Shown here piece by piece: positions 18,920 through 26,823 of a stretch of 64,000 nt of DNA (positions are counted from its first letter, which is position 1; each line of letters starts with the position of its first letter). A model generated the notes under the pieces. The model saw nothing but the letters and a program-made list of their open reading frames with translations, was not told where the DNA came from and did no database searches. The stretch is from Propionibacteriaceae bacterium. GTDB taxonomy: Bacteria; Actinomycetota; Actinomycetes; Propionibacteriales; Propionibacteriaceae. The stretch spans positions 1 to 64,000 of the forward strand of contig JAPUEI010000050.1 of the NCBI GenBank assembly GCA_027492675.1, written 5' to 3'. The position numbers were made by a program, and so were the translations under genes.

Positions 18920-19408
18920 ATGTCTGATGTACGCGAGGTGCTGACCTGGGAGATGTTCGGCCATGCGAGCCGCGAGCTGGCGCAGATGGTCGTCGACTCA
19001 GGGTTCGAGCCGGACATGATCCTGTCCATCGCCCGAGGCGGTCTGTTCGCGGCCGGCGCCGTCTCGTACGCGCTCGGCATCAAGAACCTTCACGTCATGA
19101 ACGTCGAGTTCTACACCGACGTCGACGCCCGGCTGCCGATGCCGGTCGTGCTCCCGCCCGTACCTCGCCAGGTCGACCTGTCGGAGAAGAAGGTGCTGGT
19201 CGTGGACGACGTCGCCGACACCGGCGGCACACTCGCGCTGGTGCGCGACTTCTGCGCCGAGCACGTGCTGGACATCCGTACGGCCGTCATCTACGAGAAG
19301 CCTCACAGCATCGTGAAGTGCGACTTCGTGTGGCGCGCCACGGACAAGTGGATCGACTTCCCGTGGTCCAGCCTCCCGGCCCTGGTCGCCGGCGTACAGG
19401 CCCAGTAG
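18920..19408 (+). CDS. Phosphoribosyltransferase, PRT type I
   Basis: 162 residues. The PRPP-binding motif VLVVDDVADTGGTL (about 93-106) is complete, with the two acidic residues followed by the phosphate loop; SIARGGLFAAGAVSYALG (about 37-54) is the hood/PPi loop. The remainder resembles xanthine-guanine or ComF-unrelated PRTs of the Gpt-like group (KPHSIVKCDFVWRATDKWIDFPW). Predicted cytoplasmic, probably a purine base salvage enzyme, but base specificity cannot be assigned. Monocistronic; divergent from the frameshifted transporter. Downstream lie the 17-bp tandem triplet and tetrad A locus 2. Confidence 0.88.
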   Translation: MSDVREVLTWEMFGHASRELAQMVVDSGFEPDMILSIARGGLFAAGAVSYALGIKNLHVMNVEFYTDVDARLPMPVVLPPVPRQVDLSEKKVLVVDDVADTGGTLALVRDFCAEHVLDIRTAVIYEKPHSIVKCDFVWRATDKWIDFPWSSLPALVAGVQAQ

Positions 19409-19420
19409 CCCCCGGTCACG

Positions 19421-19471
19421 CCTCTGACCCACCACCGCCTCTGACCCACCACCGCCTCTGACCCACCACCG
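19421..19471 (+). repeat. Three tandem 17-bp repeats
   Basis: CCTCTGACCCACCACCG is repeated three times without mismatch at 19421, 19438 and 19455, flanked by GTCACG on both sides. It lies in the convergent gap after the phosphoribosyltransferase gene, 30 bp before tetrad A locus 2. Function unknown. Confidence 0.9.
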
Positions 19472-19500
19472 TCACGCGTCGATGCTCAGTCTGCGCGCAC

Positions 19501-19568
19501 GCTTGGCAAGGCAAGGCGTCCTTGGCAAGACAACGGCGCATTGCCAAGCAGCCCTTGCCTTGCCAAGC
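19501..19568. repeat. Tetrad repeat, family A (CTTGSCAAG), locus 2
   Basis: CTTGGCAAG at 19502 and 19521, then ATTGCCAAG at 19540 and CTTGCCAAG at 19559: steps of exactly 19, 19 and 19 bp, as at 5733-5800. One unit has a single substitution. It fills the convergent space between the phosphoribosyltransferase and CBS-domain genes. Confidence 0.9.
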
Positions 19569-19594
19569 AGGGGCCGAGGCCGAGGCCGTACGCC

Positions 19595-20023
19595 CTACTG
19601 CGTGATGTACGCCTCGAAGTGGTCACGCTCCTCGGCGAGCTGGTCCATGCGGGCCTTGACGATGTCGCCGATGCTCACGATCGAGGCGAGCTTGCCCTCC
19701 TCGATGACCGGGATGTGACGGATCCGGTGATCGGTCATGGTGGCGGCGATGTCGACCACGTCGTCGTCGGGCGTGCTGGTGTAGACGTCCTCGGTCATGA
19801 TCTCGGCGACCGTGGCCGAGAGGAGCTCGGCGCCGCGTCGTACGAGGTGGCGGACGATGTCGCGTTCGCTCACGATGCCGACGACCTCGGCACCGTCCGG
19901 ACTGACCACGACGGCGCCGATGTTGTGCTGGGCCAGGAGCGTGAGCAGGCTGGCGATGGTCTCGTGGGGTGCGACCGTGATGACCGCGGAACCCTTCTTG
20001 CGGAGCACGTCGGAGATCTTCAT
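19595..20023 (-). CDS. Tandem CBS-domain protein
   Basis: 142 residues made of two CBS motifs: MKISDVLRKKGSAVITVAP through IVSERDIVRHLVRRG (about 1-66) and ATVAEIMTEDVYTSTPDDDVVDIAATMTDHRIRHIPVIEEGKLASIVSIGDIVKARM (about 70-127), closing with QLAEERDHFEAYITQ. Paired CBS domains bind adenosine nucleotides and sense energy state; stand-alone versions like this resemble hypoxia-responsive Hrp1/YrpG-type proteins of actinobacteria. Start ATG 20023 gives the normal length. Monocistronic, divergent from metB. Partner protein unknown. Confidence 0.9.
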   Translation of the reverse strand: MKISDVLRKKGSAVITVAPHETIASLLTLLAQHNIGAVVVSPDGAEVVGIVSERDIVRHLVRRGAELLSATVAEIMTEDVYTSTPDDDVVDIAATMTDHRIRHIPVIEEGKLASIVSIGDIVKARMDQLAEERDHFEAYITQ

Positions 20024-20157
20024 GCCCGGACAATACGCAGTCTCGGGGCGGGTGACGAGGGGTCGCGCCGAATCCGGCGACGGCCACCGCTCAAGATGGC
20101 GCGGGCGCGCGGCTGCCCCACGGCTAGCCTTCACAGGAAACGCACGTGAGGAGAACG

Positions 20158-21321
20158 ATGAGCGACGGCACCACCCGGATCACCCGGGCGACGCGCGCGG
20201 GTCTCGCCTGGGACCAGCAGCACCATTCCGTCGTACCGCCGATCTACCTCTCCTCGACGTACACCTGGCAGTCCCTCGGCGAGTCGTCCGGCCACGAGTA
20301 CAGCCGGTCGTCCAACCCGACCAGGTCGATCCTCGCTGACGCCATCGCCGATCTCGAGGGAGGTGCCGGCGCGGAGATCACCTCCTCGGGGATGGCTGCG
20401 ATCACGACGGTGATCCACGCGTACGCGCCTCAGGGCTCCGTCGTCGCCATCCCGCACGACTGCTACGGCGGCACCTGGCGCCTGTTCCACGCGCTCGCCG
20501 ACAAGGGACAGTTCGAGGTGGAGTACGTCGACTTCGGCGATCCCGTCGCGGTCGCCGCGCTCTGGGCTCGGCGACCCTCGCTGGTCCTGCTGGAGTCCCC
20601 GTCCAACCCCCTGCTGCGGATCATCGACCTGGCCGGCACGATCGACGCGGCCCACGCGGTCGGTGCGGTCGTCGTCGTCGACAACACGTTCCTGTCGCCC
20701 GCGCTGCAGCGGCCGATCGGGCTCGGCGCCGACATCGTCGTGCACTCCACGACCAAGTTCCTCAACGGCCATTCCGACGTCGTCGGTGGGGCCGTCGTCG
20801 GCGCCACGGCCGAGATCGCGACCCAGCTCAAGTGGTGGGCGAACTGCCTCGGCACGCCGGGAGGCGCGTTCGACTCGTACCTCACCCTGCGCGGCCTCCG
20901 TACCCTCGGTGTACGGATGCGTGCCCACTGTGACAACGCCCAGGAGCTCGCCGAGATCCTCGCCCAGCACCCTGCGGTGAAGGCCACGCACTACCCGGGG
21001 CTGTCCGACCATCCGGGACACGACCTGGCCAAGCGACAGCAGGACGGCTTCGGCGGCATGCTCTCGTTCGAGCTGGCTGACCTGTCGGCGGCCAAGCGCT
21101 GTCTCAAGGGGCTCACCTGCTTCTCGCTGGCCGAGTCGCTCGGTGGCGTCGAGAGCCTCATCTGCCACCCGGCGAGCATGACCCACGCCGCCATGCCGCC
21201 GGACGTGCAGGCGGCCGCCGGCATCACCGAAGGCATGCTCCGGGTCGCCGTCGGCATCGAGCAGATCGACGACCTGGTCGCCGACCTGCGCGCCGGCCTC
21301 GACCGGGCGATGCGGGTCTGA
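20158..21321 (+). CDS. metB: Cystathionine gamma-synthase / trans-sulfuration PLP enzyme
   Basis: 387 residues, the family length. PLP lysine in VVHSTTKFLNGHSDVVGG (about 196-213), YSRSSNPTR (about 48-56), SSGMAAITTVI and SLGGVESLICHPASMTHA are diagnostic of the Cys/Met metabolism PLP family. The sequence fits MetB (O-succinyl- or O-acetylhomoserine plus cysteine to cystathionine) better than gamma-lyase, but the two cannot be separated with certainty by eye. Start ATG 20158 follows GAGGAGAACG; the upstream in-frame GTG at 20146 overlaps that ribosome site. No other methionine gene is adjacent. Tetrad B locus 2 begins 21 bp after its stop. Confidence 0.9.
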   Translation: MSDGTTRITRATRAGLAWDQQHHSVVPPIYLSSTYTWQSLGESSGHEYSRSSNPTRSILADAIADLEGGAGAEITSSGMAAITTVIHAYAPQGSVVAIPHDCYGGTWRLFHALADKGQFEVEYVDFGDPVAVAALWARRPSLVLLESPSNPLLRIIDLAGTIDAAHAVGAVVVVDNTFLSPALQRPIGLGADIVVHSTTKFLNGHSDVVGGAVVGATAEIATQLKWWANCLGTPGGAFDSYLTLRGLRTLGVRMRAHCDNAQELAEILAQHPAVKATHYPGLSDHPGHDLAKRQQDGFGGMLSFELADLSAAKRCLKGLTCFSLAESLGGVESLICHPASMTHAAMPPDVQAAAGITEGMLRVAVGIEQIDDLVADLRAGLDRAMRV

Positions 21322-21341
21322 GGCGGAAGCCAGAGGCGTTC

Positions 21342-21504
21342 GATCGGAGTTGTGGTCGTTCTGGGGCGACCCGCGACGGGCTCTCGATCTCCGATCGGAG
21401 TTGTTGTCGTTCTCGGCGGCTGGATGGTCCTGATTCCGACCACAACTCCGATCCAACCTCTGTCGTCCCTCTCCCAAGGCGTCATAGCGACCACAACTCC
21501 GATC
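21342..21504. repeat. Tetrad repeat, family B (GATCGGASTTGTKGTCG), locus 2
   Basis: Forward units at 21342 and 21393, reverse complements at 21437 and 21488; steps 51, 44 and 51 bp, identical to the locus at 9823-9985. It occupies almost the entire convergent gap between metB and the HTH regulator gene. Confidence 0.93.
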
Positions 21505-21533
21505 CGCCACGGTGCAGGGAACGGATCGGGTGG

Positions 21534-22163
21534 CTAGCTGCTCTTTCGCACGAGGCACGCGCCTGGGAGGGCGAACGGCCTCAGCAGCCATGCGTCGTCC
21601 GGGGCCAGGGCGTCGACCAGGCCCTGATGGATGCCGCACACCACGTCCGGATGCTGCCGCGCGGACGCCAGCAACGGGCACGTGCGCAGCTCGATGCCCT
21701 CGTCGGTCTCCTCGGGCGTGAACCCCTGGCCCGCCAGCGTCGCGACCAGGCCGACGCTCCCGGACTCCTTGAGCCGCGTGCCCCAGTTCCGTCCGACGGC
21801 GTGCGAGGCGGCCACCGGGTCAGCTGACTCCGCGAGGTGCTCGGCGATGGCCTCGACCAGCGCGCTCTGCTCATTGCGGGCGGGGTCCTCGCCGGCCACC
21901 TGGCGGCCGGCCACGGTGGCGACGTACGTACGTGGCGGCCTGCCGCGCCCGACGGCCGGCCGTACGTCCTCGGCGGCGAACCCCGTCTCGACGAGGTGGT
22001 CGAGGTGGAGCCGGGTCGTGTTGGGGTGGCCGCCCAGGGCCTCGGTGAGCTCGGCGAGCGTCGCCGGGCCGGCCGCAGCGAGCGCGCGGAGCACCCTCAG
22101 CGCGGGCTTCCGAGGGGTATCGGAACGCGTCGGCTGGGGGCCGAGCGCGGGCGGTCTGTTCAT
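21534..22163 (-). CDS. Winged-helix regulator with Cys-His C-terminal motif (SufR/ArsR-like)
   Basis: 209 residues. N-terminal winged helix (ALRVLRALAAAGPATLAELTEALGGHPNTTRLHLDHLVETGFA), the wing RPAVGRGRPPRTYVAT and a C-terminal ligand-type domain with LRTCPLLASARQHPDVVCGIH, where two Cys and one His could bind an iron-sulfur cluster or metal as in SufR-type regulators. It is divergent from the hemerythrin-nirK operon, and a perfect palindrome sits in the 54-bp space between the starts, so it probably represses both directions in response to nitrosative or redox signals. The cluster assignment is inference from the Cys/His pattern. Confidence 0.82.
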   Translation of the reverse strand: MNRPPALGPQPTRSDTPRKPALRVLRALAAAGPATLAELTEALGGHPNTTRLHLDHLVETGFAAEDVRPAVGRGRPPRTYVATVAGRQVAGEDPARNEQSALVEAIAEHLAESADPVAASHAVGRNWGTRLKESGSVGLVATLAGQGFTPEETDEGIELRTCPLLASARQHPDVVCGIHQGLVDALAPDDAWLLRPFALPGACLVRKSS

Positions 22164-22182
22164 GGGCCTCAGCATAGTGCTA

Positions 22183-22208
22183 TTTTCTACATAAGCACAT
22201 GTAGAAAA
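22183..22208. promoter_or_regulatory. Perfect palindromic operator between regulator and hemerythrin-nirK operon
   Basis: Arms TTTTCTACAT (22183) and ATGTAGAAAA (ends 22208) match perfectly around a 6-bp spacer. It lies 10 bp upstream of the hemerythrin start and 20 bp upstream of the divergent regulator start, in unusually AT-rich DNA, so a bound repressor would block both. Not an FNR (TTGAT-ATCAA) site. Confidence 0.8.
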
Positions 22209-22217
22209 GAGGACGAG

Positions 22218-22715
22218 ATGTGCAGCTACTGCGGATGCGACGCGATCGAGGTCATCGGGCGGTTCATGGCTGAGCACGTCGAGATCATCAACGCCACCGG
22301 GAAGCTGCGCTCCGCCGTGCACTCCGGGGACGCGGACTCCCTTGAGTTCGCGCGGTCAGCCGTCGCAGCGCTGCTCTGGCCGCACACCGTCGCGGAGGAG
22401 AAGGGCCTGTTCCGCGTCATGGCGAGGGACGAGACGTATGCCTCGCACATCGCCGCACTGTGCGAGGAGCACGAGATGCTCGAGGAACTCCTGGACCAGC
22501 TCGCCCCGGGTGACCGCGCCGCGATGTCGCGGTTCGAGAGGGCTCTGCGCGACCACATCGACAAGGAGGACAACAGCATCTTCCCGGCTGCCGCCGTGGG
22601 GCTCGACGGCGACGACTGGGTGGAGGTGCACGACACCACCCCGCACAGCCATGACGGCGAGGAGCCGCACACCCACGGCGCGCCCCCGGCGGCTGACCTC
22701 GTGCAGGCCTCATGA
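22218..22715 (+). CDS. Hemerythrin-like di-iron protein with Cys-rich N-terminus
   Basis: 165 residues. Starts MCSYCGCDAIEVIGRFMAEH. The helical bundle carries candidate iron ligands His 20 (AEHVEI), PHTVAEEKGLF (about 56-66), HIAALCEEHEMLEELL and HIDKEDNSIFP. A C-terminal His-rich tail (DTTPHSHDGEEPHTHGAPP) could bind extra metal. Such proteins scavenge or sense NO or O2, or repair iron centres (YtfE-like). Start ATG 22218 is fixed by the operator and by the Cys motif. It overlaps the next gene by 4 bp (ATGA) and leads the nitrogen-oxide operon. Confidence 0.87.
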   Translation: MCSYCGCDAIEVIGRFMAEHVEIINATGKLRSAVHSGDADSLEFARSAVAALLWPHTVAEEKGLFRVMARDETYASHIAALCEEHEMLEELLDQLAPGDRAAMSRFERALRDHIDKEDNSIFPAAAVGLDGDDWVEVHDTTPHSHDGEEPHTHGAPPAADLVQAS

Positions 22716-23818
22716 CGGCAGGCACCCTCGGCCCCGTCCGTACGACCACACCCACCGCTCGTCGTCAGGGAGCCCGGGGCCGTTCCCTGCTGCTGGCCCT
22801 CGGTGGGGTCGCGCTGCTGTCCGGGCTGGACGCCGCTCTCGTACGCCTCGATGTCTGGGCCCCCGTCGCCTCGACCCGGCTCGGCGACAACCACGGCCAG
22901 ATCATGGTGCTCGGCTTCCTCGCCACGCTGATCTCGCTCGAGCGCGCGCAGTCGCTCGGGCGACTGTGGGCCTACCTGGCTCCCGGCCTGTACGGAGCCG
23001 GCGCGCTCGCCCTTCTCACCCCAGCGGCCACCATGGTCGGTCAGCTGCTGCACGTCGAGGCCGGCGCCGTCTTCGTGGCCGTCTACATCGCGCTCTGGCG
23101 CCGCGCCCCACGGCCGCTGGTCGCCGTGCAGGTGCTGTCGGCGATCCTTGCCCTCGGCGGCTGCATCGTGGCCGCCACCCTCGACGTCCAGCGCGCCCTG
23201 CCCTGGCTGGCCGCGTTCGTCGTGGTGATCATCGCCTCGGAGCGCGCCGAGCTGGCCGCCCTCAGCATGGGACCGGCGGCCGATCGGCAGCTGCTCGGCC
23301 TGTCGTCCGGGCTGGCCGTGAGCGTCATGGCCGCGCTGGTGCTGCCAGCTCTCGGTGAGCGGCTGGTGGGGTTGTCCCTGCTCGCGATCGCCGTCTGGTT
23401 GATCGCGCACGACGTCGTACGTCGCCAGCTCCGCCTGGACGGCCAGCGTCGCTACCTCGCCGTCGCGCTGCTGGCCGGCTACGTCAACCTGGCTCTCGCC
23501 GGTGTCGTGCTGGCGATGTACGGGCTGGGCGCCGGCCAGGGCACGTACGACGTGGTGGTGCACGGCGTCTTCCTCGGTTTCGGGGTGTCCATGGTGATGG
23601 CCCACGCGCCGGTGATCCTGCCGGCCGTGCTGGGCCGCCCCCTTCCGTACCGCCCGGTTCTGTGGGTTCCCCTCGTCCTGCTCCACACCGGCCTGGCGCT
23701 GCGGTTCACCGGCGACCTCGCCGGGCAGACGACGCTGTGGCAGGTCGGCGGCGTGGTCTCCGTGGTCGCGATGCTGGCGTTCGTGGCCACCGCGGTCGTC
23801 CTGGCGGTGCGCCGATGA
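22712..23818 (+). CDS. NnrS-like multispanning membrane protein
   Basis: 368 residues with about ten hydrophobic segments and almost no loops. The segment NHGQIMVLGFLATLISLERA (about 54-73) matches the NnrS-like pattern (HGxxMxFGFLxTLIxLERA); VVVHGVFLGFGVSMVMAHAPVILPAV (about 280-305) offers further conserved His residues in membrane helices. NnrS proteins are haem- and copper-containing and protect against nitrosative stress in denitrifiers. It is coupled by ATGA junctions on both sides to the hemerythrin and NirK-fusion genes, so all three are one translational unit. Confidence 0.78.
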   Translation: MTAGTLGPVRTTTPTARRQGARGRSLLLALGGVALLSGLDAALVRLDVWAPVASTRLGDNHGQIMVLGFLATLISLERAQSLGRLWAYLAPGLYGAGALALLTPAATMVGQLLHVEAGAVFVAVYIALWRRAPRPLVAVQVLSAILALGGCIVAATLDVQRALPWLAAFVVVIIASERAELAALSMGPAADRQLLGLSSGLAVSVMAALVLPALGERLVGLSLLAIAVWLIAHDVVRRQLRLDGQRRYLAVALLAGYVNLALAGVVLAMYGLGAGQGTYDVVVHGVFLGFGVSMVMAHAPVILPAVLGRPLPYRPVLWVPLVLLHTGLALRFTGDLAGQTTLWQVGGVVSVVAMLAFVATAVVLAVRR

Positions 23819-26403
23819 GCGGCCCGAGCACGCGGGGCCTGTCCCGGATGCGTGATCTGCCGCTGGTCGGGTGGCTGGTCGCGGCCGTCGTGGTCGCGCT
23901 CACGCACCGGTACGTACCCGACTCCGGCTGGCTGATGCTCCACCTGGTGCTGCTCGGCGCGCTCTCCCACGCGATCTTCGTGTGGAGCTTCCACTTCGCC
24001 CACACCCTGCTGCGCTCACCCGCCACGGACGTCCAGGCGCGGCGGCAGTCCCGACGGCTCGGGCTGCTGGCGGCCGGTGCGGTGTGCGTGGTCGTCGGGG
24101 TGCCGGCCACGTGGTGGTCGCTGGTCCTCGTCGGCGGTACGGCGGTCGCGACCGCCGTGGCCTGGCACGGCCTCGTACTCCTGCGCATGCTCCGGCGAGC
24201 CCTTCCGGCACGGTTCCGGGTGACCGTCCGCTACTACCTGTGGGCCTCGGCCAGCCTCGTCGTGGGCGCCGGGTTCGGCGTGACGCTGGCGTGGGGCTGG
24301 CCCGACCCGTGGCAGGGCCGACTGCTCGCCGCGCACGCGCTGACCAACGTGCTCGGTTGGGTCGGCCTGACGCTCACCGGGACGTTGCTCACGCTGTGGC
24401 CGACCATGCTCCGCACGCGCATGGACGACTCCGCCGCCCGCTGGACCACGCGGTCGCTGCCCGTGTTCGGCGGCGGGATCGTGGTCGCGGTGACCGGTGC
24501 CCTCGTCGGCGTCGGCTGGCTGTCCGCCGTGGGCGTGGTGCTGTACGTGGGCGGGCTCGGTCTGTGGGGCCGCGCCCTCGTACGTCCCGCTCTCGCCCAA
24601 CCGCCCCGCGAGTTCGGCGCCGCCTCGGTCGCCGCGGGGCTGGTGTGGTGGCTGGTCGGACTCGGCTGGGCCGCGTGGCTGCTCGCGACCTCCGGCTGGG
24701 CGGCGGTCGACGAGGGGTTCGTCTGGCCCGCGGCGGTCCTCGGTGGAGGCTTCGCCGTACAGATCCTCATCGGCGCCCTCTCGTACCTCCTGCCGTCAGT
24801 GCTCGGCGGCGGCCCCAGCGTCGTACGAGCGGGGCAGCGGTGGTTCAACACGGCGGCTGGCGTACGGCTGATCGCGACCAACGGCGGCCTCGCGCTCTGG
24901 TTGCTGCCGACCCCCAGCTGGGTGAAGGTCATGGGTTCCGGGCTCGCGCTGCTGGCCGCCGCCTCGTTCCTGCCGTTGATGGCGCTCGGGATCCGGGCGA
25001 GCGTCGCGGCACGACGGCGCTCGGCGGACGAGGTCGCTCCCGTCCCGGCCCCGCCCGTACAGCACGTCTTCAGCGCGGGGCAGGTCGTCGTCGGGCTGAC
25101 CGCCCTGATGACCGCGGTGATCATCGGCGTCGGCCTCGACCCATCGGTGGCGGTGGCCTCACGCCCCTCCACCGCGGTCGCGGCGACCGGCCGCGTGGTG
25201 CGTGTACAGGTCACGGCCAAGGACATGCGGTTCTCGCCGGCGCAGGTGCACATCGCCCGCGGCGACCGGCTGGTGGTCGAGCTCACCAACGCCGACACGA
25301 TGACGCACGACCTCGTGATCGGCACCGCTCGTACGTCCCGCATCGCACCCGGCGCCCACGTCGAGCTGGACGCCGGCGTCATCGGGGCGCAGGTCGAGGG
25401 GTACTGCTCGGTCGCGGGGCACCGCCAGCAGGGCATGGTCTTCATGGTGGTCGTGGACGGCGCCACGACCGCGGCGACCAGCCCGATGTCGTCGATGCCC
25501 GGCATGCACCATCCCGCGACGACGCCCGCCGACGTCGTCGATCCCGTGCTCGCCCCGCTCACCGCGGACACCGTCCACGAGGTCACGCTCACCGTCACTG
25601 AGGTGCCGCTCGAAGTGGCGCCGGGGGTGTGGCAGAAGCGCTGGACGTACAACGGGTCTCCCGTCGGCCCCACCCTCCACGGCCGCGTGGGCGACACGTT
25701 CGTCGTCACGCTCGTGAACAACGGCTCGATGGCCCACTCGATCGACTTCCACGCGGGTGCGCTCGCCCCCGACGGTCCGATGCGCAGCATCCAGCCGGGG
25801 GAGCGCCTGACCTACCGCTTCACCGCGACCAGGGCGGGCATCTGGATGTACCACTGCTCGACCATGCCGATGTCCGCGCACATCGCCGCGGGCATGGCGG
25901 GCGCTGTCGTGATCGAGCCGCCGGGACTCCCGGCCGTCGACCGCTCGTACCTTCTGGTGCAGTCCGAGGTGTACGCGACCAGCCGGGCCACTGACGCCTC
26001 CTCGGCCGAAGAGGTCGACGCCGACAAGGCCGGCGCGGCCGGGACGCCCGACTACGTGGTCTTCAACGGCGTCGCGAATGCGTACGACACCGCCACGCTC
26101 ACCACCAAGGTCGGCGAGCGGGTCCGGTTCTGGGTGCTCGACGTCGGGCCCAACCGGGCGACCAGCTTCCACATCGTCGGGGCGCAGTTCGACACCGTGT
26201 TCAGCGAGGGCTCGTACCTGCTGAAGAACGGCCAGGGGCCATTGGGGAGCGCGTCCGGAGGGTCCCAGGCCCTCGGTCTGGCGCCCGCCCAGGGTGGGTT
26301 CGTGGAGACCGTGTTCCCCGAGGCCGGGCGCTACGCCTTCGTCACCCACGTCATGGCCGACGCCGAACGCGGCGCCCATGGCTTCGTCCAGGTGGTGCCG
26401 TGA
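23815..26403 (+). CDS. nirK: Membrane-cupredoxin-copper nitrite reductase fusion (NirK type)
   Basis: 862 residues in three parts. Residues 1-430: about twelve membrane helices with an NnrS/cytochrome-oxidase-like feel (FHFAHTLL, AHALTNVLGWVGLTLTGTLL). Residues 460-545: a cupredoxin with type-1 copper ligands (MTHDLVIG, GYCSVAGH, QQGM). Residues 580-862: two-domain nitrite reductase with HSIDFH (about 641, type-1 His, catalytic Asp, type-2 His), YHCSTMPMSAHIAAGM (about 678: type-2 His, type-1 Cys, His and Met), FHIVGAQFD (catalytic His) and THVMADAERGAHG (type-2 His). All ligands are present, so nitrite to NO reduction is expected on the outer face, with the cupredoxin and membrane part delivering electrons. 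Start ATG 23815 overlaps the previous stop. Confidence 0.92.
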   Translation: MSGPSTRGLSRMRDLPLVGWLVAAVVVALTHRYVPDSGWLMLHLVLLGALSHAIFVWSFHFAHTLLRSPATDVQARRQSRRLGLLAAGAVCVVVGVPATWWSLVLVGGTAVATAVAWHGLVLLRMLRRALPARFRVTVRYYLWASASLVVGAGFGVTLAWGWPDPWQGRLLAAHALTNVLGWVGLTLTGTLLTLWPTMLRTRMDDSAARWTTRSLPVFGGGIVVAVTGALVGVGWLSAVGVVLYVGGLGLWGRALVRPALAQPPREFGAASVAAGLVWWLVGLGWAAWLLATSGWAAVDEGFVWPAAVLGGGFAVQILIGALSYLLPSVLGGGPSVVRAGQRWFNTAAGVRLIATNGGLALWLLPTPSWVKVMGSGLALLAAASFLPLMALGIRASVAARRRSADEVAPVPAPPVQHVFSAGQVVVGLTALMTAVIIGVGLDPSVAVASRPSTAVAATGRVVRVQVTAKDMRFSPAQVHIARGDRLVVELTNADTMTHDLVIGTARTSRIAPGAHVELDAGVIGAQVEGYCSVAGHRQQGMVFMVVVDGATTAATSPMSSMPGMHHPATTPADVVDPVLAPLTADTVHEVTLTVTEVPLEVAPGVWQKRWTYNGSPVGPTLHGRVGDTFVVTLVNNGSMAHSIDFHAGALAPDGPMRSIQPGERLTYRFTATRAGIWMYHCSTMPMSAHIAAGMAGAVVIEPPGLPAVDRSYLLVQSEVYATSRATDASSAEEVDADKAGAAGTPDYVVFNGVANAYDTATLTTKVGERVRFWVLDVGPNRATSFHIVGAQFDTVFSEGSYLLKNGQGPLGSASGGSQALGLAPAQGGFVETVFPEAGRYAFVTHVMADAERGAHGFVQVVP

Positions 26404-26474
26404 CGGGCCACATCACGGCGGACCAGTCCGGCCGCCGCCACCGCTCCGCCGGAGCAGAAACGAAAGAGTCACCG

Positions 26475-26771
26475 ATGAACAACTCCGTTCCCCTCGAGAC
26501 CGTCAGCACCGGAGGGTGCGGGTGTGGGCACCACGACGAGGCGTTGCCCGAGCTCGACGTACGGACGATCCCGCACGCCATCCGTCACGGCAGCGTCTTC
26601 GGGGCGTTCGACTCGATCGCCCCGGGAGGCGCGTTCGTGCTCGTCGCTCCGCACAACCCGTTGCCGCTGCTCTCGCAGCTGGCCGAGCGGGCCCCGATCT
26701 CGCTGGAGTACCTCACCGAGGGCCCGGAGGCCTGGCGTCTGAAAATCAGCAAGCTCACGGCAGTTTCGTAG
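26475..26771 (+). CDS. DUF2249 protein
   Basis: 98 residues. A short Cys/His-rich head (STGGCGCGHHDEALPELDVRTIPHAIRHG) precedes the compact DUF2249 fold: FGAFDSIAPGGAFVLVAPHNPLPLLSQL and YLTEGPEAWRLKISK. DUF2249 proteins accompany hemerythrins, NirK and NO-related genes, as here, and are thought to act in redox or sulfur chemistry; the actual activity is unknown. Start ATG 26475 is 72 bp after the nirK stop with GAAAGAG upstream. Last gene of the island; a strong hairpin follows. Confidence 0.85.
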   Translation: MNNSVPLETVSTGGCGCGHHDEALPELDVRTIPHAIRHGSVFGAFDSIAPGGAFVLVAPHNPLPLLSQLAERAPISLEYLTEGPEAWRLKISKLTAVS

Positions 26772-26786
26772 CCCCGGGCCGTGGGT

Positions 26787-26818
26787 ATGGGGGGCACCAG
26801 GACGTTCTTGCCCCCCAT
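26787..26818 (+). terminator. GC-rich hairpin after the nirK operon
   Basis: ATGGGGGGCA and TGCCCCCCAT are perfect 10-bp arms around a 12-bp loop, starting 16 bp after the DUF2249 stop. There is no T tract, as is common for actinobacterial terminators. Tetrad C locus 2 begins 6 bp later. Confidence 0.7.
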
Positions 26819-26823
26819 GTGCC

